A stretch of DNA of 64,000 nt. Source: Brotonthovivens ammoniilytica. Its GTDB lineage: Bacteria; Bacillota; Clostridia; Lachnospirales; Lachnospiraceae. Below the pieces are notes generated by a model. The model was not told the origin of the DNA and did no database searches. It was given only the letters and a program-made list of their open reading frames with translations. Location: positions 62,001 through 126,000 of the forward strand of contig NZ_JAOQJQ010000001.1 in NCBI RefSeq assembly GCF_025566885.1, given 5' to 3'. The position numbers and the translations under genes were made by a program. This document shows, piece by piece, positions 34,228 to 43,677 of the stretch. The first letter of the stretch is position 1, and every line of letters starts with the position of its first letter.

Positions 34228-34504
34228 CCGTTTTCTATAAATATTATATTTCAGTTTTCAAATCTAAAAAACCGTGTGAAAGGTGCAAAAAAACTGAACC
34301 CGAAAACAGGTAAAAATTAGATGAATAGTCTAATTTTGGAGACAAAAGGAGTTCATTCTTATACACTTATGAGGTTGATTAATCAACAAAAATGGTATAA
34401 AATCATACCTATAAGGTATAAAGTGTGACAACTGTGTGATTAATTCGACATGTGTAAGTTGTGAAAAAAGTGTTAAGAAGTTTGACGGATTATTCTAAGG
34501 GAAA
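34228..34504. promoter_or_regulatory. Divergent intergenic region upstream of the polysaccharide operon
   Basis: The region holds TTAGA-7-TCTAA (34317-34333), the palindrome GTTGATTAATCAAC (34374-34387), and GGTATAAAA (34394-34402) repeated as GGTATAAAG (34415-34423) with ATACC between. TATAAA at 34396 or 34417 may be -10 elements, but the -35 spacing from TTGATT is short (15). Regulation by the XRE protein is inference. Confidence 0.4.
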
Positions 34505-34510
34505 ATGGGT

Positions 34511-35719
34511 ATGAAAGAGAAAGTCTTAATTATTACGACCATCAGTGGATTTCTTCACCAGTTTGAAATGAATAATGTGAAACTGCTGCAGAAAGCCGGA
34601 TACGAAGTTCACTATGCATCGAACTTTCAGGTTCCGGTTTATACATATGATGAAACTGAATATGAATCCATGGGAATCGTTACGCATCATGTTCCTATTG
34701 AAAAGTCACCCAGGTCTCTGAAAGAGAATAAAGAGGCATTCAGGCAGCTGGTGCATATTCTAGAGGAAGAACAGATATCTCTGATTCACTGCCATACCCC
34801 TATGGGGGGAGTTTTGGGGCGTCTGTCCGGACAAAGAGCAGCTCATAATGTAAAAGTTATTTATACAGCTCATGGGTTTCATTTTTATAAAGGAGCATCG
34901 TGGAAGAACTGGCTTCTTTATTATCAGGCGGAAAGATGGCTTGCGCGCAAGACGGATATGATTATTACAATAAATCAGGAAGATTTTAATTATGCATCAG
35001 AATTTCGTTTGAAAACAAATGGCTGTGTATATAAGATTCCGGGAGTCGGACTGGATTTAAAGCGTTTTTTTCCAATTTCAGAGAAAAGATCTGTTCAGAG
35101 AGAAAAGCTTAAGATTGCTGAGAATTGTTTCTGCATTATAACGGCGGCTTCTCTGGATGTTGAAAAGAATCATGAAACGGTATTAAGGGCAATATCCCTG
35201 ATACCAGATAAAAGGATTTGTTATCTGATCTGCGGGGATGGGCCTCAGAGAGAATATTTGGAAAAGCTTGTTCGGAAGCTTCATTTGGAAACACAGGTTT
35301 ATTTTATGGGGTTTCAGGAACATATGGAGGAATTGCTTCATGCGTCAGACTGTTTTGTGTTTCCGTCTCTCAGAGAAGGTCTTGGAATGGCCGCTCTAGA
35401 AGCGATGGCCTGTGGGCTTCCGGTTATTGCGGCTGGAAATCGGGGAACAAGAGAGTATATGAAAAATGGGGAGAACGGTTTTCTTTGTGAGGGCGAAGAT
35501 GCCGGTCAATTTGCCCGCGCCATTGAAACACTAAAAGCAGACCGGATGCTTTGCCAGAGGATGGGAGCTGTGGGGAGACAGACGGCAGAGCAGTTTGGTA
35601 CGGCTAAAACAGAAGTAATCATGAGCCAGGTGTATCAGAGAATACAAGGGGAGATGAAAGGCTATGAATGGAACAGAAATCAGTATCATCATGGGAGTGT
35701 ACAATCAAAGGGAATTTAA
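34511..35719 (+). CDS. Glycosyltransferase family 4
   Basis: About 402 residues, GT-B fold. The N-terminal domain has ITTISGFLHQFEMNNVKLL and IHCHTPMGGVLGRL; the C-terminal donor domain has the GT4 signature FVFPSLREGLGMAALEAMACGLPVIA with its EGLG...E motif, broken here over residues about 285-310. The ATG at 34511 is 9 bases after AAGGG; the ATG at 34505 is only 3 bases away and less likely. First gene of the surface polysaccharide cluster; overlaps the next gene by 56 bases. Confidence 0.88.
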   Translation: MKEKVLIITTISGFLHQFEMNNVKLLQKAGYEVHYASNFQVPVYTYDETEYESMGIVTHHVPIEKSPRSLKENKEAFRQLVHILEEEQISLIHCHTPMGGVLGRLSGQRAAHNVKVIYTAHGFHFYKGASWKNWLLYYQAERWLARKTDMIITINQEDFNYASEFRLKTNGCVYKIPGVGLDLKRFFPISEKRSVQREKLKIAENCFCIITAASLDVEKNHETVLRAISLIPDKRICYLICGDGPQREYLEKLVRKLHLETQVYFMGFQEHMEELLHASDCFVFPSLREGLGMAALEAMACGLPVIAAGNRGTREYMKNGENGFLCEGEDAGQFARAIETLKADRMLCQRMGAVGRQTAEQFGTAKTEVIMSQVYQRIQGEMKGYEWNRNQYHHGSVQSKGI

Positions 35720-36497
35720 TCAGCTGGAACAGGCTGTGGCTTCTATGTTAAAGCAGAGTTTCCGGAATTTTGAATATTTAATATATAATGACGGTTCGGA
35801 CCGGGAGGTAACAGAGTATTTGCAAAAAATAGCTTCCCGTGATTCACGAATCCGTCTTTTTTGTGCAAAGAAAAACCGGGGGCTTGCGTACGCGTTGAAC
35901 TTTTGCATTAAACATGCAAAAGGAAGGTATATTGCGCGTATGGATGCAGATGATATATCGCTGCCGGAGCGTTTACAGCGGCAGTATGATTTTCTGGAGG
36001 ACCACGAGGAATATGGATTTGTGGGATGTAATGCACAGCTGCTCCGAGAAAGTGGAGCCCGGGGACTGCGTTTGATGCCTGAAAAACCAAAGGCAGAAAA
36101 TTTTCTAGCCTTTTCTCCATATATTCACCCTTCTGTTATGTTTCGCAGAGAAGTTTTTAAAAAATACGGGTTGTATTCGGAAGCCAAAAGTAATCTGCGG
36201 TGTGAAGATTATGAATTATTTATGCGTTTCTTTCTGAAAGGTTGTATTGGATACAATATTCAGGAACCATTATTCCAGTATCGGGAAGATGAGAATGCCT
36301 TCAAAAAAAGAAAGTACAAGTATCGGGTGGATGAATTTCGTCTGCGCTGTACATATTTTAGAAAACTTGGGCTTTTTAATGTGAGAAGTGCATATTGGGT
36401 AATGAAGCCTCTGATTGCCGGTCTGGTTCCGGGAAAAATGCTATACGAATTAAAGAAGAGAGAAAACAGTCATGGAATATCAGTTGCAGATAAATAA
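35664..36497 (+). CDS. Glycosyltransferase family 2
   Basis: A 277-residue GT-A inverting transferase: ISIIMGVYNQ start, YNDGSDREVTE, the metal-binding MDADDISLPERL (DAD) and a CEDYELFMRF acidic motif. It probably adds a sugar during repeat-unit assembly on the cytoplasmic face. It overlaps its upstream neighbour by 56 bases and its downstream neighbour by 26, indicating tight coupling. Confidence 0.9.
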   Translation: MNGTEISIIMGVYNQREFNQLEQAVASMLKQSFRNFEYLIYNDGSDREVTEYLQKIASRDSRIRLFCAKKNRGLAYALNFCIKHAKGRYIARMDADDISLPERLQRQYDFLEDHEEYGFVGCNAQLLRESGARGLRLMPEKPKAENFLAFSPYIHPSVMFRREVFKKYGLYSEAKSNLRCEDYELFMRFFLKGCIGYNIQEPLFQYREDENAFKKRKYKYRVDEFRLRCTYFRKLGLFNVRSAYWVMKPLIAGLVPGKMLYELKKRENSHGISVADK

Positions 36498-37737
36498 AAT
36501 GATTGAAGCATCAGCTAGAGAGGTATTTGCTCCGGTAATGTATGCTTTTGTCAGCTGGGTACTAAAGAAGGCTGAGCAGGAAAAAATAAAGAGACTTTAT
36601 TTTCTGGCCAGAGATGGATATCAAATGTATCTTACGGCCAGAATTTTGTGTGCAGAGCAGGGGTACCCGGTGGAATGCAGATATTTGAAATGTTCCAGGT
36701 TTGCCCTGCGGGTCCCGGCATTTCATCTCCAGGGGAATAATTGTCTGGAGTTTATCTGTCAGGGAGGAATAGATGTTACTCTCAGAAAAGTACTGAAACG
36801 TACAGGAATGAATGAGCAGGAAGCGGCCGCTATGGCGGAAAGGCTTGGGAAGACAGAAGAATTTGATAAAGTTATGTCCTATCAGGAAGTTCAGCAGTTG
36901 AAAGGGTATTTTTGTAATTCCCCGAAACTCATGGAGTGGATTTTTGATAATTCAAAAAAAGCGTATCCAGATGCTGCGGGATATCTGCGCCAGGAGGGCT
37001 TGCTAGAGCCAATATCTTATGCGATAGTGGACAGCGGCTGGATTGGCACTTTACAGCAGACTTTGCAGCAGATATTAAAAAATGAAGGAAGAGCTGAGGT
37101 TCTTAGAGGTTTTTATTTTGGGTTGTATGAACTTCCTCAAAATGTTGAACCACAGATGTATGATGCATTTTACTTTTCTCCTTATGGAAAGATAAGAAGA
37201 AAGGTATACTTCAGCAATAGTTTATTTGAGTGTATATTTGGTGCCCCTGAAGGGATGACTTTGCGTTATCAGAAAGATACTCAGGGGTATGAAGCGGTAT
37301 TAGAGCAGAAAGAAAACCGGAATCGGATAAAAATAGAACAGACAACAGACGCTGTCTGTAAGTATGTGAAGGAACTGGCCAGGGAACAGAGAATTATTTC
37401 AGCTGAAGATGTGGAGCGTGTTTTATCCCGGTTTATGGGAGAGCCTAAACGGGAAGAAGTTGAAGAATTTGGAAACTGGAAATTTACAGATGACGTTTTG
37501 GAAGAAAAGCAGCAGATTGTTGCAGCAAATTTAAGTGAAGAAGAATTGTCAAAAAATCATTTTTTATACAAAAGCCTGATTATGCTTGGATTGAAAAAAG
37601 GGCCGGTTCATGAAAGTGCCTGGATAGAGGGCAGCACTGTACGATGTGGAAGACGAATCAGAAAGCATCTGCGTCAAATCAGATGGTATAAGTATGTATT
37701 ATATCTAAGAAAAGAAATTTTGGAGAAACGAAAGTAA
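36472..37737 (+). CDS. Protein related to the C-terminal half of COG5610 (HAD-associated) proteins
   Basis: A 421-residue protein of unknown function. It shares FLARDGYQMY, a downstream YLKCSRFALRVP block and IVDSGWIGTLQQTL with the second half of the protein at 40170 (FLARDGDILRR, YWSRKAATKL, VDIGWAGSGAISL), but lacks the HAD phosphatase half. Such proteins accompany surface polysaccharide genes; catalytic activity is not known. No signal peptide or membrane segment is evident, and the last 40 residues are very basic. It sits directly before the exporter genes. Confidence 0.6.
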   Translation: MEYQLQINKMIEASAREVFAPVMYAFVSWVLKKAEQEKIKRLYFLARDGYQMYLTARILCAEQGYPVECRYLKCSRFALRVPAFHLQGNNCLEFICQGGIDVTLRKVLKRTGMNEQEAAAMAERLGKTEEFDKVMSYQEVQQLKGYFCNSPKLMEWIFDNSKKAYPDAAGYLRQEGLLEPISYAIVDSGWIGTLQQTLQQILKNEGRAEVLRGFYFGLYELPQNVEPQMYDAFYFSPYGKIRRKVYFSNSLFECIFGAPEGMTLRYQKDTQGYEAVLEQKENRNRIKIEQTTDAVCKYVKELAREQRIISAEDVERVLSRFMGEPKREEVEEFGNWKFTDDVLEEKQQIVAANLSEEELSKNHFLYKSLIMLGLKKGPVHESAWIEGSTVRCGRRIRKHLRQIRWYKYVLYLRKEILEKRK

Positions 37738-37738
37738 A

Positions 37739-38524
37739 ATGAGTAAAAATATAAGTGATAACAGTCAGAGAAAACAGTACTTTTTTGTGGTAAGAGAGCT
37801 GGTTTCCCGAGAAATAAAAAGAAAATACAGCAGATCTAAGCTTGGGATATTGTGGAGCGTATTAAATCCATTATTGTCCATGGCAGTGTTATCAATGATA
37901 TTTTCAACCATGTTCAGTCGCTCCATTGAAAACTATCCTATTTACTATTTGACGGGCTATACGATCTGGAATTTATTTACAAATGCCACAAATACGGCAA
38001 TGACTTCCCTGGTGGATAATAAAACTCTGCTGCTTCAGGTGAAATTACCGAAAGTGATATTTCCTGTGGCAAGGGTATATACTGCATTTGTCAATTTTTT
38101 ATATTCTCTGATTGCATATGCAATAATGCTAATTGTTTTTAAAGTAAAACCGGATATACATATGTTATGGTTTCCGGTTATCGTTGCTTTTTTGCTTTTG
38201 TTCTGCATGGGAGTCAGCTATATATTGACAATAGCATTTTCGTTTTTTGGAGATATAAAACATTTATATAGTGTAATCCTGACATTGTGGATGTACCTGT
38301 CTGCAATTTTCTATCCAGTGGATGCACTTCCTGATTTTGCATATAAGGTAATTGTGTTAAATCCTATTTATATTTTTATTGCATCGGCTCGAAATTGTAT
38401 GATGTATGGAGTTACTCCTTCTTTGGGGCAGTGGTTACGAATGGTATTATCTGCAGGGATAGCTTATCTGATTGGCTGGTTCTGCTTTAAAAAGATGCAG
38501 GATAAGATCATTCAGAAAATTTAA
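37739..38524 (+). CDS. ABC-2 type polysaccharide exporter permease (Wzm/TagG-like)
   Basis: A 261-residue membrane protein with six hydrophobic segments. The amphipathic N-terminal LVSREIKRKYSRSKLGILWSVLNPLLSM is the hallmark of Wzm/TagG/RfbA permeases. It would pair with the ATPase encoded next. The gene starts 1 base after the preceding stop. Export through an ABC transporter implies that the glycan is polymerised in the cytoplasm. Confidence 0.92.
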   Translation: MSKNISDNSQRKQYFFVVRELVSREIKRKYSRSKLGILWSVLNPLLSMAVLSMIFSTMFSRSIENYPIYYLTGYTIWNLFTNATNTAMTSLVDNKTLLLQVKLPKVIFPVARVYTAFVNFLYSLIAYAIMLIVFKVKPDIHMLWFPVIVAFLLLFCMGVSYILTIAFSFFGDIKHLYSVILTLWMYLSAIFYPVDALPDFAYKVIVLNPIYIFIASARNCMMYGVTPSLGQWLRMVLSAGIAYLIGWFCFKKMQDKIIQKI

Positions 38525-38543
38525 ACAAAGAGAGAAGAGATTT

Positions 38544-40166
38544 ATGGTTAGTTTGCATAGAAAAAGGAAAATAATTTCAATCTGGACATTACTTGTGGTT
38601 TTGTTTCTAGTCATTTGTCCAAACGTATATGCGGCAGAAAGTAATGTGCATTTTGGGTCGGAAAGCTATCACTATGAAATGGGAGAGACATTTCCTATCG
38701 GGGTGTATGTGGAAGCAGATGAACCAATAGGGAGTTACAGTGTCTGTATTGAGTATGATCCTGAAATTCTGGAGTACCATAGCGGCGGTGATAGTCATCA
38801 GGATGGAAAAGTATATATAGAAGGCGGAGATGAAAAGGAATCTTATAAGAGAATGGTTTATTTCAATCCGCTGAAAGAAGAAGCCACAGAGTTAAAACTC
38901 ACGGAGCTGATTATAAAATCAGAGGACGGGGAACGTCATACTGTTACAGCACAGGCTTCGGCGCCTGTATCACTGGGGGATGCCATTGCGGAGGAACCCC
39001 AGACAGATCCGGCAGAAGATAAGCCGGAGCAATCAGATGTAAAGGAGCCGGAAGAGAATGTAACTTCGGATCAGGTTCCGGCAGAAGAAGATTATAATTC
39101 CGATACAGGGATGATTCAAAAGATAAAAAATGTACTAAATGGGCTTCCTGGGAGCAAATGGATGTATGTCATTGGCGGTATAGCGATTTTGCTTCTGCTT
39201 GCGGCGGTTATTGCGATGTTTCATATACGGGCCATAAGACGGCGCAGAAAACGCAGACAGAGGATAAAAGAAAGACAACGGCAGAAGCAGGAATTAATGG
39301 GAGCCTCTGCCAGAAGGAAAGCTCAGGAAAATGTGCCAAAAGTTTCCGGACAGAAAACGGATAGAAAAACGGAAAAAACAGGAAGCGGGGCAGAAAAACA
39401 AAAAAAATCTGCAAAGAAAACTCCGGTGGTGATCTCAGTCCAGGACGTATGTATGTACTTTAAAATTGCTCTTGATGGTTCTGACAGTCTGAAAGAATAT
39501 ATGATTCGTGCTTTAAAGCATCAGAATAAGTTCAGAGAATTAAAGGCTCTTGATCATATTAGTTTTGATGTGCACCAGGGAGAAGTAGTAGGAATCATAG
39601 GGACCAATGGGTCAGGAAAGAGTACGTTGCTGAAAATTGTTTCCGGGGCCATGGGGCCTACTTCAGGTAAGGTAATAGCGAATAAGAAGAAAATTCAGCT
39701 GTTGACTTTAGGAACCGGGTTTGACCGGGAACTGACTGCCAGAGAAAATGTATACTTAAATGGAGCTATTATCGGCTATACCAAAGAATATATAGATGAA
39801 AAGTATGATGAGATTGTTAAATTTGCAGAGCTGGAAGGCTTTATGGAGGAGAGAGTGAAAAACTTTTCTTCGGGTATGGTATCCAGACTGGGTTTTGCAA
39901 TCGCCACCATGCGGGATACACCGGATGTACTGATATTGGATGAGGTATTAAGTGTAGGCGATATGTTTTTCAGGAAGAAAAGTCATGCAAGAATCCAGGA
40001 AATGATACACAGCGGGGCCACCGTTCTGATTGTATCTCATTCTACAGATACCATTTTAAAAAATTGTACAAAAGCAGTATGGATAGAAAAGGGAGTTCAG
40101 AAAATGGTGGGAGCTCCAAAGGAAGTATGCGCTGCTTATCAGGCATACGGTCAGGGAGATAGATAA
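38544..40166 (+). CDS. Signal peptide - extracellular domain - TM - ABC ATPase fusion (Wzt/TagH-like)
   Basis: A 540-residue protein of unusual layout. Residues 1-30 are a signal peptide (basic start, hydrophobic core, VYA-AES). About 33-140 form a beta-rich domain reminiscent of cohesin-like modules (YEMGETFPIGVYVEA, CIEYDPEILEY). An acidic Pro/Glu linker (145-190), a TM helix (about 207-226) and a very basic stretch (RRRRKRR from 232) follow. The ATPase spans 295-540: Walker A GTNGSGKST (353-361), signature NFSSGMVSRLGFA, Walker B LILDEVLSVGD. The ATG at 38544 was chosen because it begins the signal peptide; the longer frame overlaps the permease. Topology fits an outside N-domain and cytosolic ATPase. 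Confidence 0.88.
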   Translation: MVSLHRKRKIISIWTLLVVLFLVICPNVYAAESNVHFGSESYHYEMGETFPIGVYVEADEPIGSYSVCIEYDPEILEYHSGGDSHQDGKVYIEGGDEKESYKRMVYFNPLKEEATELKLTELIIKSEDGERHTVTAQASAPVSLGDAIAEEPQTDPAEDKPEQSDVKEPEENVTSDQVPAEEDYNSDTGMIQKIKNVLNGLPGSKWMYVIGGIAILLLLAAVIAMFHIRAIRRRRKRRQRIKERQRQKQELMGASARRKAQENVPKVSGQKTDRKTEKTGSGAEKQKKSAKKTPVVISVQDVCMYFKIALDGSDSLKEYMIRALKHQNKFRELKALDHISFDVHQGEVVGIIGTNGSGKSTLLKIVSGAMGPTSGKVIANKKKIQLLTLGTGFDRELTARENVYLNGAIIGYTKEYIDEKYDEIVKFAELEGFMEERVKNFSSGMVSRLGFAIATMRDTPDVLILDEVLSVGDMFFRKKSHARIQEMIHSGATVLIVSHSTDTILKNCTKAVWIEKGVQKMVGAPKEVCAAYQAYGQGDR

Positions 40167-40169
40167 ACC

Positions 40170-42176
40170 ATGAGAGTGAAACTTTATAATGCTTTGGTAA
40201 ATAAAGTTCCGGGAATTAGAAGCAGATATCAGAGTCTGAGAAAAAAGGTTTCCGGGGCCGGAAGAATTAAATGCTGGTTTGCATTACTTGGCTGGAACTT
40301 TTCCTATTATGTTTTGAGGCAGAGGTATATTTTTGAACAGTCACAAAAAGAGAGGCTGGAGAAGAAAACGTGGGATGTATCACAAAGTGAATCTTCGGCT
40401 TTTCATCAAAAAGATCCTCAGGAGCTTGCACAGTACTTGGCCCGGTTTGATATTATCTCATTTGATGTGTTTGATACATTGATTTTCCGGCCTTTTAACA
40501 AGCCTGTAGATTTATTCTTTTTTATAGGAGAACAATTAAAGTATCCGGATTTTGAACGCATACGAAAAGAAATGGAATGGCGGGCCCGGGAAAAGAAATA
40601 TATAGAAGAGAAAAGTAAAGAAGTAACTTTGGATGATATCTGGACATTAATGGAGCAGGAGACAGGCATATCAAAAACGCTGGGAATGCAGGTGGAGGTT
40701 GATTGTGAAACAGAGCATTGTTTTGCTAATCCATATATGCAGAAGGTGATTTCAATATTAAGCTCCTTGAATAAGAAGATTATAATCACTTCAGATATGT
40801 ATCTGCGGGAAGCGCAGATCAGACAGCTTTTAGAGCACTGTGGATATGGAACATTTGATGCTTATTTTGTTTCCTGCGAATATGGGAAGTCCAAGGGAGA
40901 TAAAGGTTTATACCAATTAATAAAAACAAGCTTTGGAGAACATTTATCTTATGCACATGTGGGGGATAATGAGTATTCTGATCAGAAAAAGGCCAGGGAA
41001 GCCGGATTTACCAGCATTCCATATAAAAATGTAAATGATGCTGGAGAAGAATATCGCTGTGAAGATATGTCTGCCATTATTGGTTCTATGTATCGAGGGA
41101 TTGTCAATTCATATCTGCACAATGGTTTACATAAATATGAAAAGGATTATGAACTGGGATTTACTTTCGGTGGATTATTTGCAGTGGGATATTGCCAGTT
41201 TATTCATCAGTGCGCTAAACAGCAGAAAGCAGATAAAATATTATTTCTGGCAAGGGACGGAGATATCCTTCGGAGAGTGTACCAGATGATGTATCCAAAG
41301 GAAGCATCAGAGTATGTGTATTGGTCAAGAAAAGCAGCAACAAAACTAACAGCAGATCATTTCAGGTACGATTATTTCCGCAGATTTTTATATCATAAAA
41401 TCAATCAGGATTATACAGTGGAATCTATATTTAAAAGTATGCAGCTGGAGGATTTGCTGGAAGATTTCTGCAGAAAAGCAGGATATGAATGCAGTAATAT
41501 TTTAAAAGAGGAGACAGCAGATTGTTGTAAAAAATATTTACTAAAGCACTGGGCTGAGGTTCTGGAACATTATGAATCAGAATCAAATGCAGGTAAACAA
41601 TATTATCAAAAGATATTATCCGGTTGTCAGAAAGTTCTGGCTGTAGATATTGGATGGGCCGGAAGCGGTGCGATTTCACTGAACTACCTGGTACAACAGG
41701 AATGGAAGCTTAATTGTGAGGTGCTTGGGGTAATTGCCGGTACAAATACGTGCCATAATGCGGAGCCGGATACCAGTGAAACGTTTCTGCAGACAGGACA
41801 GCTGATAAGTTATTTGTATTCTCAGCGGGAGAACCGTGACCTGTGGAAATTTCATGATTTGAATCAGGATCACAATTTGTATCTTGAACTTTTGTTAAGT
41901 TCACCTACACCTACTTTTTCCGGATTTTCCTTTGATGAAGATCAGGAAGTAAAATTACAGTTTGGAGATACCGATGTAAATATAGATGGAATGAAACAGA
42001 TTCAAAGTGGGATCATAGATTTTGCGAAAGCGTGGATCAGACATTTTGGTGATAATAAGCGTATGGCACGGATTTCAGGCAGAGATGCCTATGCGCCATT
42101 GATTGTGATGCTGAACCATAAAAAATATCTGAAAGAAATTAATCATATATTTCATTTAAATGCAAATGTAGAATAA
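40170..42176 (+). CDS. COG5610-like HAD hydrolase with C-terminal ARDG domain
   Basis: A 668-residue protein. HAD motifs: SFDVFDTL with D99 (about 97-104), IITSDMYL, and YAHVGDNEYSDQKKA. The C-terminal half (about 320-668) contains FLARDGDILRRVYQMM and VDIGWAGSGAISLN and is related to the whole of the protein at 36472. Function is unknown; the context suggests a role in glycan precursor processing or phosphoglycan assembly. It follows the ATPase by 3 bases. Confidence 0.7.
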   Translation: MRVKLYNALVNKVPGIRSRYQSLRKKVSGAGRIKCWFALLGWNFSYYVLRQRYIFEQSQKERLEKKTWDVSQSESSAFHQKDPQELAQYLARFDIISFDVFDTLIFRPFNKPVDLFFFIGEQLKYPDFERIRKEMEWRAREKKYIEEKSKEVTLDDIWTLMEQETGISKTLGMQVEVDCETEHCFANPYMQKVISILSSLNKKIIITSDMYLREAQIRQLLEHCGYGTFDAYFVSCEYGKSKGDKGLYQLIKTSFGEHLSYAHVGDNEYSDQKKAREAGFTSIPYKNVNDAGEEYRCEDMSAIIGSMYRGIVNSYLHNGLHKYEKDYELGFTFGGLFAVGYCQFIHQCAKQQKADKILFLARDGDILRRVYQMMYPKEASEYVYWSRKAATKLTADHFRYDYFRRFLYHKINQDYTVESIFKSMQLEDLLEDFCRKAGYECSNILKEETADCCKKYLLKHWAEVLEHYESESNAGKQYYQKILSGCQKVLAVDIGWAGSGAISLNYLVQQEWKLNCEVLGVIAGTNTCHNAEPDTSETFLQTGQLISYLYSQRENRDLWKFHDLNQDHNLYLELLLSSPTPTFSGFSFDEDQEVKLQFGDTDVNIDGMKQIQSGIIDFAKAWIRHFGDNKRMARISGRDAYAPLIVMLNHKKYLKEINHIFHLNANVE

Positions 42177-42192
42177 AAAGAGAGGAGCACAA

Positions 42193-43656
42193 ATGAAAGA
42201 GGGAAAAAAAGGATTTAAACCGTTAAAACTAGTTTCTTTGGTACTTTGGCTGCTTCAGGTTGCCGCAACAATCATTTTTACTGTTTTGGTTCTGAAGGCT
42301 GGTGTACTGCCGGCATTGCTGCTTGGAATTGTATTTGTAATTATATGGATTCTGGCGGTGATTGTTGGTCTGCTTGTTTTATTGAAGGAAAGAAAAGGCA
42401 GGAAAGGCATTGCAAGGAGAGTTATTGCGTGTATCCTTGCAGTTTTGATGATTGCAGGCATGATTGTGGGCAATAAGTATATATTGACAACTTTAGATAC
42501 GTTAGAAAATGTTTCTAATACTACAGTAGAGAAAGAATCTATTTCAGTATATGTTTTAAAAGATGATCTGGCTGAAAATATTCAGGATACGGCAGGTTAT
42601 CGCTATGGAATTTTAAAAGAGACAGATAGGGAAAATACGGATCAATTATTGGAAGAGGTAAAGAAAGAAACTTCTGACAGCTTAGATGTAACAGAATATT
42701 CAGAACAGTTTGCATTGGCGGATGCCTTAAAAGATGGGGAAGCCCAGGCAATTATATTGAATGATGCATTTGTGTCCATGTATGAAGATGAAGAGGATTA
42801 TGCATGGTTTGCAGAGGGAACAAAGGTATTAAAAACAACTGTAAACGAGAAACAGCTGGATTTATCTGATGCCAATGAAAAACTTCCGTCATCCTTTATC
42901 ATGTATATTAGTGGAATTGATACGTATGGAGGCGTGACAGAACGTTCCAGAAGTGATGTAAATATTATGGCAGTGGTAAATCGAAATACCCATGAAATTT
43001 TACTGGTGTCTACACCAAGAGATTATTATATACCTTTATCTGTATCAAATGGCCAGAAGGATAAGCTGACCCATGCAGGGATCTATGGAGTTGATGTATC
43101 TATGCAGACTCTTGAAATGCTTTACGGTGTGGATATTAACTATTTCTTCCGATTAAACTTTTCCGGATTTATTGATATGATCGACGCTTTGGGCGGTGTG
43201 GATGTTTATTCTGAAAAGGAATTTACTGTAGATCCGATTGCTTCATATAAAGTAGGATATAACCATTTGAACGGTTTAGAAGCACTGGCGTTTGCAAGAG
43301 AACGTTATAGTTTTTCTAATGGAGATTTCCAGAGAGGGAAAAATCAGATGGCGGTTATACAGGCTGTAGTCCAGAAACTTACATCTACTGCATTGCTGAA
43401 TAACTATACAGATGTTATGAAGAGCATGGAGGATTGTTTTCAGACAAGCCTTACGGATGCAGATATGAAAGAGCTGATTCGGCAGCAGTTACAAAATCCA
43501 ACATCCTGGAAGATTTCATCTATTGATGTAACAGGTACCGGTGCCAGAAAAACTACGTATTCTATGCCCAATAGATCGGCATCAGTAGTAGTACCGGATA
43601 TGGATTCTGTACAGCAGGCAAGAACGGAGATAGAGAGAGTACTTTCTGATAAATAG
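42193..43656 (+). CDS. LytR-CpsA-Psr (LCP) family ligase
   Basis: A 487-residue membrane-anchored LCP protein. Three hydrophobic segments lie in the first 100 residues. The LCP domain (about 235-420) has ISGIDTYGGVTERSRSDVNIM, the conserved STPRDYYI, the FSGFIDMIDALGGVDVYSEKEF block and LNGLEALAFARERYSF. LCP proteins transfer undecaprenyl-linked polymers to the cell wall, so this is the likely anchoring enzyme for the polymer exported by the adjacent ABC transporter. AGAGGAG is 8 bases upstream. Confidence 0.9.
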   Translation: MKEGKKGFKPLKLVSLVLWLLQVAATIIFTVLVLKAGVLPALLLGIVFVIIWILAVIVGLLVLLKERKGRKGIARRVIACILAVLMIAGMIVGNKYILTTLDTLENVSNTTVEKESISVYVLKDDLAENIQDTAGYRYGILKETDRENTDQLLEEVKKETSDSLDVTEYSEQFALADALKDGEAQAIILNDAFVSMYEDEEDYAWFAEGTKVLKTTVNEKQLDLSDANEKLPSSFIMYISGIDTYGGVTERSRSDVNIMAVVNRNTHEILLVSTPRDYYIPLSVSNGQKDKLTHAGIYGVDVSMQTLEMLYGVDINYFFRLNFSGFIDMIDALGGVDVYSEKEFTVDPIASYKVGYNHLNGLEALAFARERYSFSNGDFQRGKNQMAVIQAVVQKLTSTALLNNYTDVMKSMEDCFQTSLTDADMKELIRQQLQNPTSWKISSIDVTGTGARKTTYSMPNRSASVVVPDMDSVQQARTEIERVLSDK

Positions 43657-43677
43657 CGTAGGGGTGGAGATATATAC

